From contig NW_004454193.1 of the NCBI RefSeq assembly GCF_000283155.1, positions 13,789,900-13,853,899 on the forward strand: a DNA stretch of 64,000 nt. Reading direction: 5' to 3'. The notes beneath the pieces are model-generated. The model was not told the DNA's origin. It saw only the letters and a program-made list of their open reading frames with translations, and made no database searches. The position numbers were made by a program, and so were the translations under genes. Positions 11,525 to 22,815 of this stretch are shown in pieces. This DNA comes from Ceratotherium simum simum (taxonomy: Eukaryota; Chordata; Mammalia; Perissodactyla; Rhinocerotidae). Position 1 is the first letter of the stretch. The number at the start of each line of letters is the position of its first letter.

Positions 11525-11830
11525 GGATGCATTATTCACTCATTGAACAGTATCAATTCAAGAACTTTGTGAGCGTATGTGTGTGTGTGCATGTGTGTGT
11601 GTACTATGTCAAGCACAATGCTAGACACTAGGGGCCAAGAGTGATACGTTCCTTGTCTTTAAGATGTTTACATTATGGCATTTATATAATAATAAGGGAA
11701 GTGTGAGCTGACAAAAAAGAAAACCATGGATATGCATAAAAATTCAGATAGTGCTAAGTACTATAATGAAAATCTAACAATCTAATTTTCAGAATGACTA
11801 GAATTTGGGAGGCTGGCAAGTGGGGGCTAG
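11525..11830 (-). repeat. L2 LINE 3' end with embedded TG tract
   Basis: Antisense L2: 'attcactcattgaacagtat', 'gtactatgtcaagcacaatg', 'ctagacactaggggccaaga' and 'tccttgtctttaagatgttt' follow the classic reverse-complement L2 order. A (TG)-rich expansion at 11576-11602 interrupts it. Confidence 0.65.
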
Positions 11831-12479
11831 AGTGTATCTGTAAGATATCAGATATACTAGCAGTTTATTTATTTATATATATATATGTTTAATGAAAATT
11901 ATATGTATTTAAGTGTACGACATGATGATTTGATATCATATGCAGAGTAAAATGATTACTCCAGTCAAGGTAATTAACATATCATCTCACATAGTTACCA
12001 TTTTTTTTGTGGTAAGAGCACCTGAAATCTCTCTTAGCTTATTTCCACTATTCAATACAGAATTATTAACTATATTTATCATGTCTGTAGATTAGATATC
12101 TAGACATTCGTCTTACAAAACGCAACTCTGTACCCTTCGGCCAACATGTCTTCATCCCTTCCATCCTGATAAGCACTGTTCTACTCTCTGTTTCTATGAG
12201 ATCAACTTTTTTTTTTTTTAAGATTCCACATATAAGTGAGATCATACAGTATTTGTCTTTTTGTGTCTGGTTTAGTTCTCTTAGCATAATGTCCTCCAGG
12301 TTCATCCATGTTGTTGAAAACGGCAGGATTTCCTTCTTTCTCATGGCTGAATAATATTCCATCGTCTGTCAACAGACACTTGGATTCTTTTCATATCTTG
12401 GCTATGGTGAATAATGCTACAATGAACATGGGAGTGCAGGCATCTCTTCGAGATACTGATATCATTTCCTTTAGATATA

Positions 12480-12689
12480 CAGTCATGCTCCACATAATGA
12501 CATTTCAGTCAATGATGGACCGAATATATGACAGTGGTCCCATAAGAGTAGTACCATACAGCCTAAGTGTGTAAGAGGCTATAGCATCTAGGTTTGTGTA
12601 AGTACACTCCATGATGTTCACACAATGACAAAATCACATAGTGACACATTTCTCGGTATATGTCCCCATCGTTAAGCAATGCATGTCCA
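12480..12689. mobile_element. Tc1/mariner (Tigger-like) MITE nested in L1
   Basis: About 210-bp nonautonomous DNA transposon. Terminal inverted repeats 'cagtcatgctccacataatg' and '...cgttaagcaatgcatg' are bounded by TA dinucleotides (12478-12479 and 12690-12691). Removing it rejoins the L1 phrase 'tttagatata' with 'cccagaagagagattgctgg', which proves insertion after the L1. No transposase sequence is present. A second copy lies at 50715-50938. Confidence 0.85.
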
Positions 12690-13290
12690 TATACCCAGAA
12701 GAGAGATTGCTGGACTATATGGTAGTTTTATTTTCAATTTCTTGAGGAACCTCCATACTGTTTTCCATAATGGCTATATCAATTTACATTCCTATCAATA
12801 GTGTATAAAGGTTCCCTTTTCTCCACATCCTCACCAGCACTCGTTATCTTTTGTCTTTTTGATAATAGCCATTCTAACAAGTGTGAGGTGATATCTCATT
12901 GTGGTTTTGATTTGCATTTCACTGATGATTAGTGAGACATCCCTTATCAGATGTATGATTTGCAAACAATTTCTCCCATTTCTTAGGTTCTCTTTTCACT
13001 CTGTTGATTGTTTCCTTTGCTATGCAGAAGCTTTTTAGGTTGATTCAATCCCATTTGTCCATTTTTGCTTTCATTGCCTCTGCTTTTGGGGCATATCCAA
13101 AACATCATTGTCCAGACCAATGTCAGGAAACTTTTATGCTATGTTTTCTTCTAATAGCTTTACAGTTCCAGGTCTTACATTTAAGTCTAACATATTTTGA
13201 GTTGACTTTTGTATATGGAGTAAGATATGGGTGTAATTTCATTCTTCTGCATGTGGAAAACCAGATTTTCTTTCACTGTTTACTGAAGAA

Positions 13291-13306
13291 ATATATATAT
13301 ATATAT
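13291..13306. repeat. (TA)n tract
   Basis: Eight AT units at the point where the L1 sequence loses continuity. Confidence 0.8.
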
Positions 13307-13962
13307 TTAGTTAGTTGCCTTTATGTACATAACTCTATATAATTGGTATATCATACTGATTGATTGAAACTTTTACAGTTAAAAATACCTGTCTGATTCT
13401 CTAGGAACATTTTTGTCTTGTAATCCATTTTGTCTGATATTGGAATAACTGGTCATATTTTATTACTATTGCTGACTGCATTATATGACTTTTTCTATAC
13501 TTTTACTTTTGATCTATTTGTATCTTTGAATCAAATGGATGTCTCCAGTAGACAGCATGTGATAGGATTTTGTTTTTTTATCAAGGCTGAGAATATTTTC
13601 ATTGGATAGTTTATTCTATTAATATTTAAGGTAATTATTGGTGTTTATAGAGTTTTTAATACTATCTTTTTATTTATATTTCTGCTTCTCTTCAACTGTT
13701 CCTCTTTATTTTAGTTACCATTTAGTGTCATGTCCTTACATGCATACATCTTTGCTCCTAGCTATCTTTTTTCTGCTGTCTTTGTGAAATACATTTATGT
13801 GTTACATAGACCCTAAAATATTATTTTATAAATATTGTTTTATGTAATTCATTTTCAAATCAGTTAAGAGAAGAAAGAGGAAAAAATATTCATATAAATT
13901 GTCTTTAACAATGACATAATTACCTTTACCAGTGGTCTGGTTTTTATTTGTTTGTTTCTTTT

Positions 13963-14205
13963 TTGTGTGTGTGAGGAAGGTTGGCCCTGAGCTAATGCTT
14001 GTTGTCAATCTTTCCTCTTTTTGCTGAGGAAGATTGGCCCTGAGCTGACATCTGTGCCCATCCTCTTCTATTTTGTATATAGGATACTGCCACAGCATGG
14101 CTTGATGAGCAGTATGCAGGTCTACGCCCAGGATCTGAACCTGTAAACCCTGGGCCACTGAAGCAGAGCACGCAAACTTAACCACTGTGCCACCAGGTCA
14201 GCCCC
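13963..14205 (-). mobile_element. ERE SINE (older type) inserted in L1
   Basis: Full-length antisense ERE: two tail modules ('tgagctaatgcttgttgtc', 'ccctgagctgacatctgtgc'), core 'cacagcatggcttgatgagc' and head 'caccaggtcagcccc'. Exact 10-bp target duplication tgtttctttt at 13953-13962 and 14206-14215. L1 sequence continues on both sides, so the ERE is younger than the L1. Confidence 0.93.
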
Positions 14206-14215
14206 TGTTTCTTTT

Positions 14216-15155
14216 CTAATGTGGATTTAACTTAGTGTCTGAATTCACTTGCTTTCATCTGGAAGAGCTTCTAGTATATCTTGTAAGTTGAGTCTGGTAG
14301 CAACACATTCTCTTAGTTTTTCTTTACTATGAACTGTCTTTATTTCATCTTCATTTCAAAGGATAGTTTTGCTGGGTATAAGAGTCTTAGTTTTTCCATT
14401 CCTTATAGTATTTTGAATATGTCTTATCACTCCTTTCTGGCCTCTATTTTGTGTGATGGGAAGCCAGCTCTTAATTTTATCAGAGTCCCATTGCGAATGG
14501 ATTTTACCTTGTTGATTTCAAGATTTTTTCTTAGTCTGTCTTTGTCTTACTGTTGTTTGAACTGCATAATTTCTATCATTCTATCTTTAAGTTTGTTCAT
14601 TATTTCTTCTGTCAGTTCAGATCCACTTTTGAATCCTTCTAGGATATTTTTCAATACAGGCAATGTAATTTTACATTTTATTACAGAAATCTCAGCCTGC
14701 CATTTCTTGGGTAGAAGCTTACCATATGAGGGCATAGGTGAAGAAAGGGAACCCTTGACCTCTTGGCTGCATTCACCTGTAATTTAGCCTTTGCAATGTG
14801 AAGCTGGGAGGAAAAGAATTTCTCATGGCCTATTCCTCCCAGCAATTCTGAGAGCCGAATGAGGAAACCTCACTCTCTAGGCCACATCACCTGGAGTTGA
14901 GCTTCTGTAACATGGAGCTGGGGAGGAGATGAGCCAGGCAGTGGGTCATGGCTCAACTTTCACCAACTGTCACTATCCTCACTGAGATTTAGTAGATTTT
15001 CTTGAAGAAATGTTTTTTCATTTGCTGTAACCCTAGGACAGATTTAATATATTTACACATTTATTTTTAATAATTTTCACCCGTTTTTGTTGTTTCATAG
15101 GGGATCAGATTCATGGAGCTTCTCACACAGCCATTCTAGAAGTTATCTCACAATA
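14216..15155 (-). mobile_element. L1M LINE, continuation (5' region) in antisense
   Basis: Plus-strand landmarks 'ctttatttcatcttcatttc', 'gatagttttgctgggtataa', 'ttctggcctctattttgtg' and 'tcaagattttttctta' are typical of the antisense L1M 5' region. The block 14760-15150 with two 'gcagctgggaggaaaag'-like phrases probably belongs to the old 5' UTR. The 152-codon open frame at 14329-14787 lies here, reads the wrong strand and is not a gene. Confidence 0.6.
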
Positions 15156-15159
15156 GTTA

Positions 15160-16210
15160 TCATTTCTTATTCATATCTGATGTCTGCATATGTTTATATA
15201 GCCTAACACTTATCAGATGTTTAAGGGATGCTTTTATAATAAATAAATATATAAACAAACAAATAAAATTTTAAGTGAACAAAGCTGAAGAATTCCAATA
15301 TGTTGGCCAGCATTAAGTGTTAGCGAAGTTGACTGGCTTAACATTATAGATATACTATTCCAGGTTACTTTTCACTTCTTTTGAAAATGATATATAAAGG
15401 ACATGTTAGGTTTCAGTTATAAACACTCCCTATAGCTCAGAATCTAAGTGTGCCAAGAGAGTGGATTTGGTCACCATGGAAACAAGATATTTCTCCCCTT
15501 TACATCTTGTTCAACCAATAAGAATCATTCAATAGATTACTCTGTGCCTTCTAGGGAAGCCTGTGTCATTATCAATCCAAAATGGAAAAGAATGCTCAAA
15601 GGAGAATGAACATGCCTCTCCTCAAGTATCACGTTAAGCAAAACTTTACAAGAAATCTTTAAACAGTACTTCAAGGAAAACATTTTATTTGTATTTCTTC
15701 AATGAAAAGAGTCTATTCTCCTGTTATGTGTCTGATATAATCATGTCTAATACTCACAATACCTGAGAATTGAGGTCCCCAAATAATAAGCAATTCAGCT
15801 AATAAATAAAAAGTCCGAGTTCTAAGTCAGGGATACCCATAGTCAAAATGTTTTCTCTTTTCCATACTTACTGCATATCCTTCTGGTGGTAGCAATAAAA
15901 TAAATCCACAGTATCTTAAAATATATATTTTAGTCCTCATCTTCTGCTTCTGTTGTCAATATATAAAAATGGGCATTCAATCATGAGACTAAAACACTCT
16001 GGGGCTAAGTAAGCAGTATTTAGTAAAACTCTTAGCTTTTTGCATTTCTTTTGTGTTTCATTATATATTTTTAATTTTTACTTTATCTGAAATCTAGCAT
16101 TTGGATGGCCAAAGAGAGAATGATTTTCTTCTTTGAGACATGTCAAAACAAAATAATCCAAACACATTTCTATTATTGGTCTTGATACAGTAATGAAACA
16201 AACATGTTTA
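15160..16210. other. unannotated AT-rich sequence
   Basis: No gene or recognised repeat. Contains short A/T-rich low-complexity patches such as 'aaataaatatataaacaaac' near 15240. Confidence 0.4.
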
Positions 16211-16214
16211 AAAA

Positions 16215-16340
16215 TAACATAGTGTAGCAGAAAACAGGCTGGACATCAGATATGCCTTACAAATCTCAGGTCTCCTATTCTTTAGGCAAAGATCTTAGAT
16301 AATTATCTTTTTGCAACACCATAAAATTGCCTTTGGTATA
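16215..16340 (+). repeat. MIR SINE fragment
   Basis: 'catagtgtagcagaaaacag', 'ggacatcagatatgcctta' and 'ggcaaagatcttagataat' follow the sense MIR head-to-centre order. Confidence 0.55.
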
Positions 16341-17815
16341 TTTTGCCTTAATTTAGTCTTGGCTTGTTTGTCTTTTCTCATACTTGTTTGGGGAAACTTT
16401 ATCTGTGTACACACTCTACATTGATGGGGGAATGGGTCAATAAAAATGTGAGATATCTTCTCATATTGTTATTATTTCTTGGTTACAACTGCAAGATTTA
16501 TTTAAGTCAATCAGCTTCTCAGGGTTTGTGAAATCCTAGGATGTGGCAATCATGATTATCAAATGATCATCTCTTGAATAATAATTGACTGTCAATGAGT
16601 AATTGAGTTTCTTACTTGCTTTTAATGCAAAATAATCACAAGAGTTTTGAAAGAATCATGATCAAAACAATATCCCCTACATATGCACATGTAATTACTG
16701 TTATTTTTTTCATGTCATTATCCATTAGCAAAAGAGGAAGAGTTTCCTTCTTTCAAGACATTGGAACAAAATATTCCCCAACTCTTTTGTAGCCCACTGA
16801 AATTAAATTTAAATCACAATGATGACCATTTAATAAAATTTTATTATAAAATTATAAACTGTAACAGTTAATCACAAAACTGTCTTCACAATTTGTATTT
16901 TTGCAGTCACTACAAACTATTTGTACTAACAAATACAATCAGTACTGAACACATTTTGTAAATCACAGTTATAGTTCCTATTGTTTATACTTTTCAAATC
17001 ACACATACATTACATGTTACTCAATTAGCTCGGAGCAAAGAGAACATGTCCAAAGGAAGGATATTACAATGTGATGAGATTTCCAAGCAAGTCCTACAAG
17101 CAATTATTAAAAGAGATTTTTTCCTTTTTATTTTCCTCAAAAAGAAAAGACTGGATAGGGATGGTAACACTCTTAGAACATCACAAAGATTTTCATGGGA
17201 AAGAATAATACATTCTTTGTGGCTCCAGAAAAAGGGGTATATGCCCTGTGTGTATAAAGGAAGATATTAATCCAACAAAAAGTACACCCTTATAACAACC
17301 AGAATGGAAAAGATATCTAAGTGGTTGAGGATACTATTTAAATACATTGCATGGTAGGGCTTCAACCCTGAGACCCTAGAATTGGATAATCCAACCTTTG
17401 CTTTTTTTTAAGTGCAATTTTCAATGTTTTTTTTTTTCTCCAAGCACCAATCCTAAGGCAGAAGTTATGTGTCCTGCAAGTCCAGACTTAGATGAATTCT
17501 TTCCGACTTTTTGTTCTCTTTTCTCCTTTCCTTAAGAATTTCATTTTTCTTTTGTTGCTTCCTGATTTGCTGTAACATTTCCACTCACGGCTTTTCTCTC
17601 TTATTTCATTTTCTCTGTTAGTAACATTAAAACTTGTAACAGAGCACTGTTTCCCTCCATGAAGCCTGGAGCCAAAGATTCTTCACATAAACTATGTACT
17701 CCCAATCAAGTTCACGTTTTCTATCATTAGGGTATTTAAATTATTTCAAACATCATAGTTATATTTAAGTACTTAAGAAGACAGAATATCAGCTTTATTT
17801 ATTGTTAGGATATTC
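16341..17815. other. unannotated, largely repeat-free sequence
   Basis: AT-rich, about 1.5 kb, with no recognised transposon. On the minus strand an AATAAA (about 16838-16844) lies at the end of this block, so a minus-strand 3' UTR is conceivable. No coding frame supports it. Confidence 0.35.
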
Positions 17816-17819
17816 ATAG

Positions 17820-18005
17820 CACTGTAACGGGCGTTTTAAACCAATCATAGTATTTAATTTGTATAACAACCGTGGAAAATAGATATTATTATACTTATTT
17901 TAGCAGAAGGTAACACCAAGGCTCAGCAAGATTAAACAATTTGGCCTAAATCACAGGTCTGTTTTGAATCCCAAAAATATTCTCTTTCCACAATGTTACC
18001 ACATG
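17820..18005 (-). repeat. MIR SINE fragment
   Basis: 'aatagatattattatactta', 'taacaccaaggctcagcaag' and 'tttggcctaaatcacaggtc' follow the reverse-complement MIR order, ending with the head at 'ttctctttccacaatgttac'. Confidence 0.7.
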
Positions 18006-18011
18006 ACATCA

Positions 18012-18375
18012 GCTCTCGTGGCTTGCAGGCTGGACGTTGAAATAATCTGTAGGCTCATTCACTCACATTTCTGGTGGTTTATTCTGGTTATCCTTTTACA
18101 TCTCCTTAGAATTTAGCTGGGTTGGTCAACTTGGAACAATAACATGTTTTTTGATGTGGCCTGGAATTCCTTACAGTATGGTAGCCTGATACCAAAGGCA
18201 GTGTGAGGAGAAAAGACAAAGAGAAAAAAAGAGAGAGAACCATAAGGAGAACGTGGTGCCTTTCATGACCTAGCCGTGAATACCATACAATGTCACTTCT
18301 GCTACAATATATTGATTAAGGCAGTAACAAAAGGGAGGAGAAATAAACCTCCTGTTTGGCCAGATAGTAGAAGAG
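18012..18375 (-). mobile_element. old MLT1-type MaLR LTR fragment
   Basis: Antisense phrases 'aataatctgtaggctcattc', 'cattcactcacatttctggt', 'tgacctagccgtgaatacc', 'aatgtcacttctgctacaat' and 'gattaaggcagtaacaaaag' correspond to the interior of old MLT1 LTRs. Both ends are worn. Confidence 0.6.
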
Positions 18376-18379
18376 CATG

Positions 18380-19305
18380 CGTTACTAAAATCTTGTGTAC
18401 ATTTTAGAAAATATATTCTGCTACAAGTTTATTCATGGCCCAAACCTGACTTTCTCCGACTGTTCTGAATTGTTTAATTTTTTCTTTTCCATTTGTTGAT
18501 ACGGACCATGGAGGGTGAGCAGAGTCCAAAAGCCTTCCATAAGTCAAATCTAGTTTCAATAAGTACAACTATTAGGTCTTTGGGAGTTTCCTTAACAATT
18601 CTTATTGACTTTGGAATCAATCAGCACAGTACCCCATTCCAACACAGGCGTTCAAGATAACTGGATTTGCACCAAGTGCCCCCCAAAAAACAAAGAATGA
18701 CATTTACTCCTCCACTATATGATTGCATTGCAGTAAAATATTTGATGTTTAACCACAACTATACTTAAGTTTCTGTAATTGTGCATTGTAGTACATCTAT
18801 AGAATGTATGTGTACATTCAGCATATCAACAACACATTTCTCCTTAAAGGGATGATCTTGTTTTTTAAAAAATATTATTTTATTATTGACTGTGCTCTTT
18901 CTCCTTTTTTTCTTTAACATCAGTTGTGAAAAGACTGTGGTCCTATCATCCCTTTTGTTTTAACTGTAGGTGTTTTCACGAAAATCAATGTGTAATAATT
19001 AGAAGAATATGAAGTATTAGGGCTGAAATGATTAAGAAAAAACAAACAAGCAAACAAAGCCAAGGCTCACTTTATGAAATTTGTGAAGCTATGGTAAGCT
19101 TTATCACAGAAATCTACTCATTGTTTGCAATCAATATAACACATTTATAAACTGCTTAGATTTGATATTCAAAATGTTTGCTGTGCTTGGAATTCCTCCA
19201 AACATCCTCTTTTTCTTCAAAGTCCTGCATTCTAGTAATGACCATCCTTCTTGATTCATCTCAAAGAGCCCACATAGAGTTTATATCTCATGAAAATGTA
19301 TATTC
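18380..19305. other. unannotated sequence
   Basis: No gene or confident repeat. Short homopolymer runs near 18890-18920. Confidence 0.4.
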
Positions 19306-20177
19306 TTGAGACATCCACTTCTGGAAAGATGAAGTAGGTGTACTTTTCTCTGTTTCTCCTGCTAAGTACAACTAAAAACCTAAGATATTATATATCAAAC
19401 ATAAGAAGATTCTGAAAGGTGGAGAGAAGAAGGAAGGCCAGCTAGGGAACTCAGGGCCCAAGAAATGTCACATTCGTAAGTTCCTTGGGTTTTCTTTTTG
19501 TCTTATATATCCCAGAGTTGGAGCTGAGGAAGGCAGCATCCCAGAAATGCCAATGGGCACTGCCAAAAATCACCAATGATAACATCAAGTCAAAAGACCA
19601 GGGAAGAAGCAGACTATCAAGAAAGAAACCTTTTAGACAATAATCCATCTACTCTAGTCAAACATCACAGCAAAAATCGTGGCTCCACTCCCATCTACAC
19701 TAGCAAAGGCTGAGTGAGCAGTCTAAACTTCCATCCTCGCCAGGCTATAATGAAGTATTCCAACATCCCTGCCAGGGTGGTGCCAGAGAAGCCAATAGGG
19801 AGCCAGGACTTTCATCCCAGAAAGGTGGCAACTTTCATCACCATTTCCTAACATGGTGTCAAGGGAGACAATGTGGGCAGCCTAACATTTCAGCCCCTCA
19901 TCCAGCAATAACATGGCACTCCTCTCCCTCCCAGCTGGGGTGGTGTCAGAGGAGACCTAATGGAGGTTTAAGACCTTCACTGCCAACAACTGGTAATAAG
20001 ACCAACACCCTCTCCACATGATATCACTCCTAATACCAAGAACTAGGAATACCATAAATGGAATCAAAAACACAATCAATAGACATCAATGCTGTGATGA
20101 CAGAGATGTTAGAATTATCTGACAAAAGTTTTTACGTGGCATCATAAAAATGATTCAACAAAAAATTATGAACACAT

Positions 20178-20528
20178 TTGAACTTGAAAGTGAGCATTTA
20201 TAAAAACTTACTAACATTATCCTTAATGATGAAAGACTATGCATTCCTTCTAAGATCCAAAATAAGGCACAGATACCTGCTCTCATCACTCTTATTCATC
20301 ATAGTGCTGGAAGTTCTAGCCACCGCAATAAGGCAAGAAAAGGAAACTAAAGGCATGCAGATCATAAATAAAACTCTCCTAAATGCAGATGATATGATTG
20401 TCTACATAGACAATCCCAAGAAATCTACCAAAAAAAGTTATCCAAAAAATAATAGTGAGTTCAGTAAAGTTGCAGGATACAAGATAAACTTATACAAATC
20501 AATTGAATTCCTATATATTTATCAATGA
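20178..20528 (+). pseudogene. L1 ORF2 reverse-transcriptase remnant
   Basis: A 116-codon open frame inside the L1ME copy. Residues [19 protein letters not shown] and [15 protein letters not shown] match the L1 RT block that carries the catalytic FADD motif; here F is N, though both aspartates remain. It ends in '[18 protein letters not shown]', the conserved following segment. Upstream palm and fingers parts are deleted, so it is non-functional. Confidence 0.85.
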
Positions 20529-20929
20529 ATATGTGGACACCAAAATTGAATAAAATAATATGATATAAAATTACTCAAAAACAGAACACTTATGTGCAAA
20601 TATGAAAATAAAAAATAACTGTGCAGCAGTAGTATGATGAAAAGGACAAGATGCTGAAGATAGAAATTAAGCAAGATCTGAATAAATGAAGAGACATGCA
20701 TATTCACAGATTAGAAGACCAACTTAGTAATATATTAATTCTCCACAAATTGATATAAAGGTTTTATTGAATTGCTATCAAAATCTCAGCAAGAATTTTT
20801 GGACATATAAACAAGATTATTTTAAAATATATATGGAAAGCAAAGGATCTAAAGCAGCTAAAAACTTTTGAAAAATGAGAATGAAATGGGAAGAAATATA
20901 TAAATCTACCTGGTTTCAACTCTTCTTAT

Positions 20930-21130
20930 ATGGCTACAGTAATCAAGACTGCATGGTATTGGTGGAGGGGTAAACATATAGATCAAGGAAATAGAATAGA
21001 GAATCAAGAAATAGACTCACACAGATATGCCCAACTGATTTTTGACAAGGATGTGAAAGTAATTCAATGGAGCAAAGGCAGTCTTTCAATAAGTGGTGCT
21101 GGTGCTCTTGGACTCCATAGGCAAAAATGA
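20930..21130 (+). pseudogene. L1 ORF2 C-terminal remnant
   Basis: A 66-codon frame with KTAWYW, HIDQGNRIENQEIDSH and QLIFDKDVKVIQWSKGSL, the conserved segment downstream of the L1 RT domain. It is out of frame with the RT piece at 20178-20528, so the two are separate relics of one dead ORF2. Confidence 0.85.
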
Positions 21131-22489
21131 AGCTCGACTTAAGTTTTACATCTTACATAAAAATTAAATCACAATGGATCAGAGACTTAGTGAAAAAGCA
21201 AAGAAACATTTTCGAAAAAGAAGGAAACAATCTCTGGGATCTAGGGCTAAGCAAAGGCTAAGGTTAGAGTTCAAAGACCAAAACCACAACTTGTAAAATG
21301 AAAAATTGATAATTTGTATTTAATCAAAATTAATAAATGTTGATCTATGAAATATTCTATTAAGAGGATGAAAAGACAAGCTACAGACTGGAAGAAAATG
21401 CTTATAAAGCATATATCCATTAAAGGACTAGTCTCTAGAATACATAAAAAACTCCCCAAACTCAACATTAAAAAAAAATTCCACTTAGAAAATGGCCAAA
21501 AGCCATAAAGAACATTTCACCAAAGAAGAATAATCACATGAGAAGAAGTTCAATATCATTAGCCATTAGGGAAATGCAGATTAAAACTACATGAGTTATC
21601 ACTAAACATCTATTACAAAGGCTAAGTAGAAAAAATGTATATGTATAGTGATGTATATGTATGTATAGTGATGACAGCAAATGCTGGTGAGGGCACAGAG
21701 AAATCGATTTATTCACATTTTGCTTGTGGGAATTTTATATGGTATAGCCACTCTGGAAAAAGTTTCTTAAATAAAAAAATGCAACTACCTCATGACCCAA
21801 CAGTTGTACTCTTGGGCATATATCCGAAAAAAGGAAAACATATTCACACCAAAAATTCCTGTACAGGAATTTTTATAGCGGATTTATCTGTAAGAGCCAA
21901 AAGATGGAAGCAACCTAGGTGCCCTTCGATGGATGAATGGTGACATTAACTTGTACATCCAAACTATGGCATGCTAGTCAATGATAAAAAAAAGTATTGA
22001 AATATTGATAAAAGCAACAATCCAGATGAATCTCCAGAGAACTACGCTCAAGGAGAAAAGCTAATCCTAAAATGTTACATATTATATTATTCAGTTTATA
22101 TAACATTCTTGAAATTATAAAATTATAGAGATGGGGAAGAGGAGTAGTTGTCAGGGCTTAAAGAATAGATAGGGGCAAGAGGGAAGTGAGTGTGGCTTTG
22201 AAAGGGCAATATAAGGGATCATCGTGGTGATGGAAATGTTCAGTATCTTGTCTGTATAACTAGTAACATTGGTTATGGTTTTGTAAGAGATCTCCATTGG
22301 GGAAATTGTGTAAGTGGGGTCTTTTTGTATTATTTCTTACAACTGCATACCACACTACAACTATTTCAAAATGAAATGTGTGAACGTTTTATTCTCTAAT
22401 ATTTTATTTACTTACTTTTACACAGCACCTCTAAGTTGTTATGCTGAAAGCATCTTGAAGATAGGAAACATTATTTAGAGCCCTCAACG

Positions 22490-22815
22490 ATTTTTTTCCT
22501 GCCCTCTTCTCCTAACAACCACCACAGTCTTAAAAACACAAATCCCATTATTTTCCATTAGAATGCCCACTTAAAATCTTTCGTTGACCTTACACTGCTT
22601 TTTAATTAAAGATTAGCATAGACTTTTTGGATCAGTACGAATCATCCTCTATCTACTTCTTCATAGCATCTGACTTTTCATTGCCAATCTTTTGAGGCTT
22701 CAGGAAAACTGAACAATTCTTGATCATGTCAAAGTTCTTCCCACGTAGGTTTTCTTGGCTCAGATTCTATAAATGCTGGTTTCTGTTCCTGGAATGAGCT
22801 TTAAGAGACTGCAGT
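22490..22815 (+). repeat. L2 LINE 3'-region fragment
   Basis: 'cccacttaaaatctttcgtt', 'ttaattaaagattagcatag', 'cattgccaatcttttgaggc' and 'tttctgttcctggaatgagc' match the sense L2 order ahead of its 3' end. Confidence 0.6.

Larger units (their letters stand above)
11870..13952 (-). mobile_element. L1M-type LINE, 3' half in antisense
   Basis: Read on the minus strand: L1 ORF2 remnants, then ORF2 C-terminal region, then 3' UTR. On the plus strand the landmarks are 'ggctgaataatattccat', 'tgaggaacctccatact', 'ctccacatcctcaccagca' and 'ttgataatagccattctaac', all standard antisense L1 3' sequence. A MITE is inserted at 12480-12689. From about 13330 it continues with phrases typical of antisense L1 upstream sequence after an internal loss. 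The reading frames are broken throughout, so it is dead. Confidence 0.85.
19310..22395 (+). mobile_element. L1ME-type LINE, internally deleted, sense
   Basis: The order is 5' UTR and ORF1 region (19310-20190, with 'agagatgttagaattatctg' and 'aaaaatgattcaac' typical of L1ME), a jump into the ORF2 reverse-transcriptase region (20178-20528), ORF2 C-terminus (20930-21130), then a 3' UTR ending near 'tatttcaaaatgaaatg' (22360-22380). A full L1 is about 6 kb. This one is about 3.1 kb and lacks the endonuclease and most of the RT. Frames are broken, so it cannot move. Confidence 0.8.

Noticed and set aside
14329..14787. Longest open frame in the window (152 codons)
   Set aside because: It lies in antisense L1 5'-region sequence. 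The residues are hydrophobic reverse-strand translation of A-rich L1, with no family similarity.
17455..17650. Lysine/arginine-rich minus-strand reading, considered as a processed pseudogene
   Set aside because: The run is short, broken by stops, lacks a flanking poly-A tract or target duplication, and reflects purine-rich composition.
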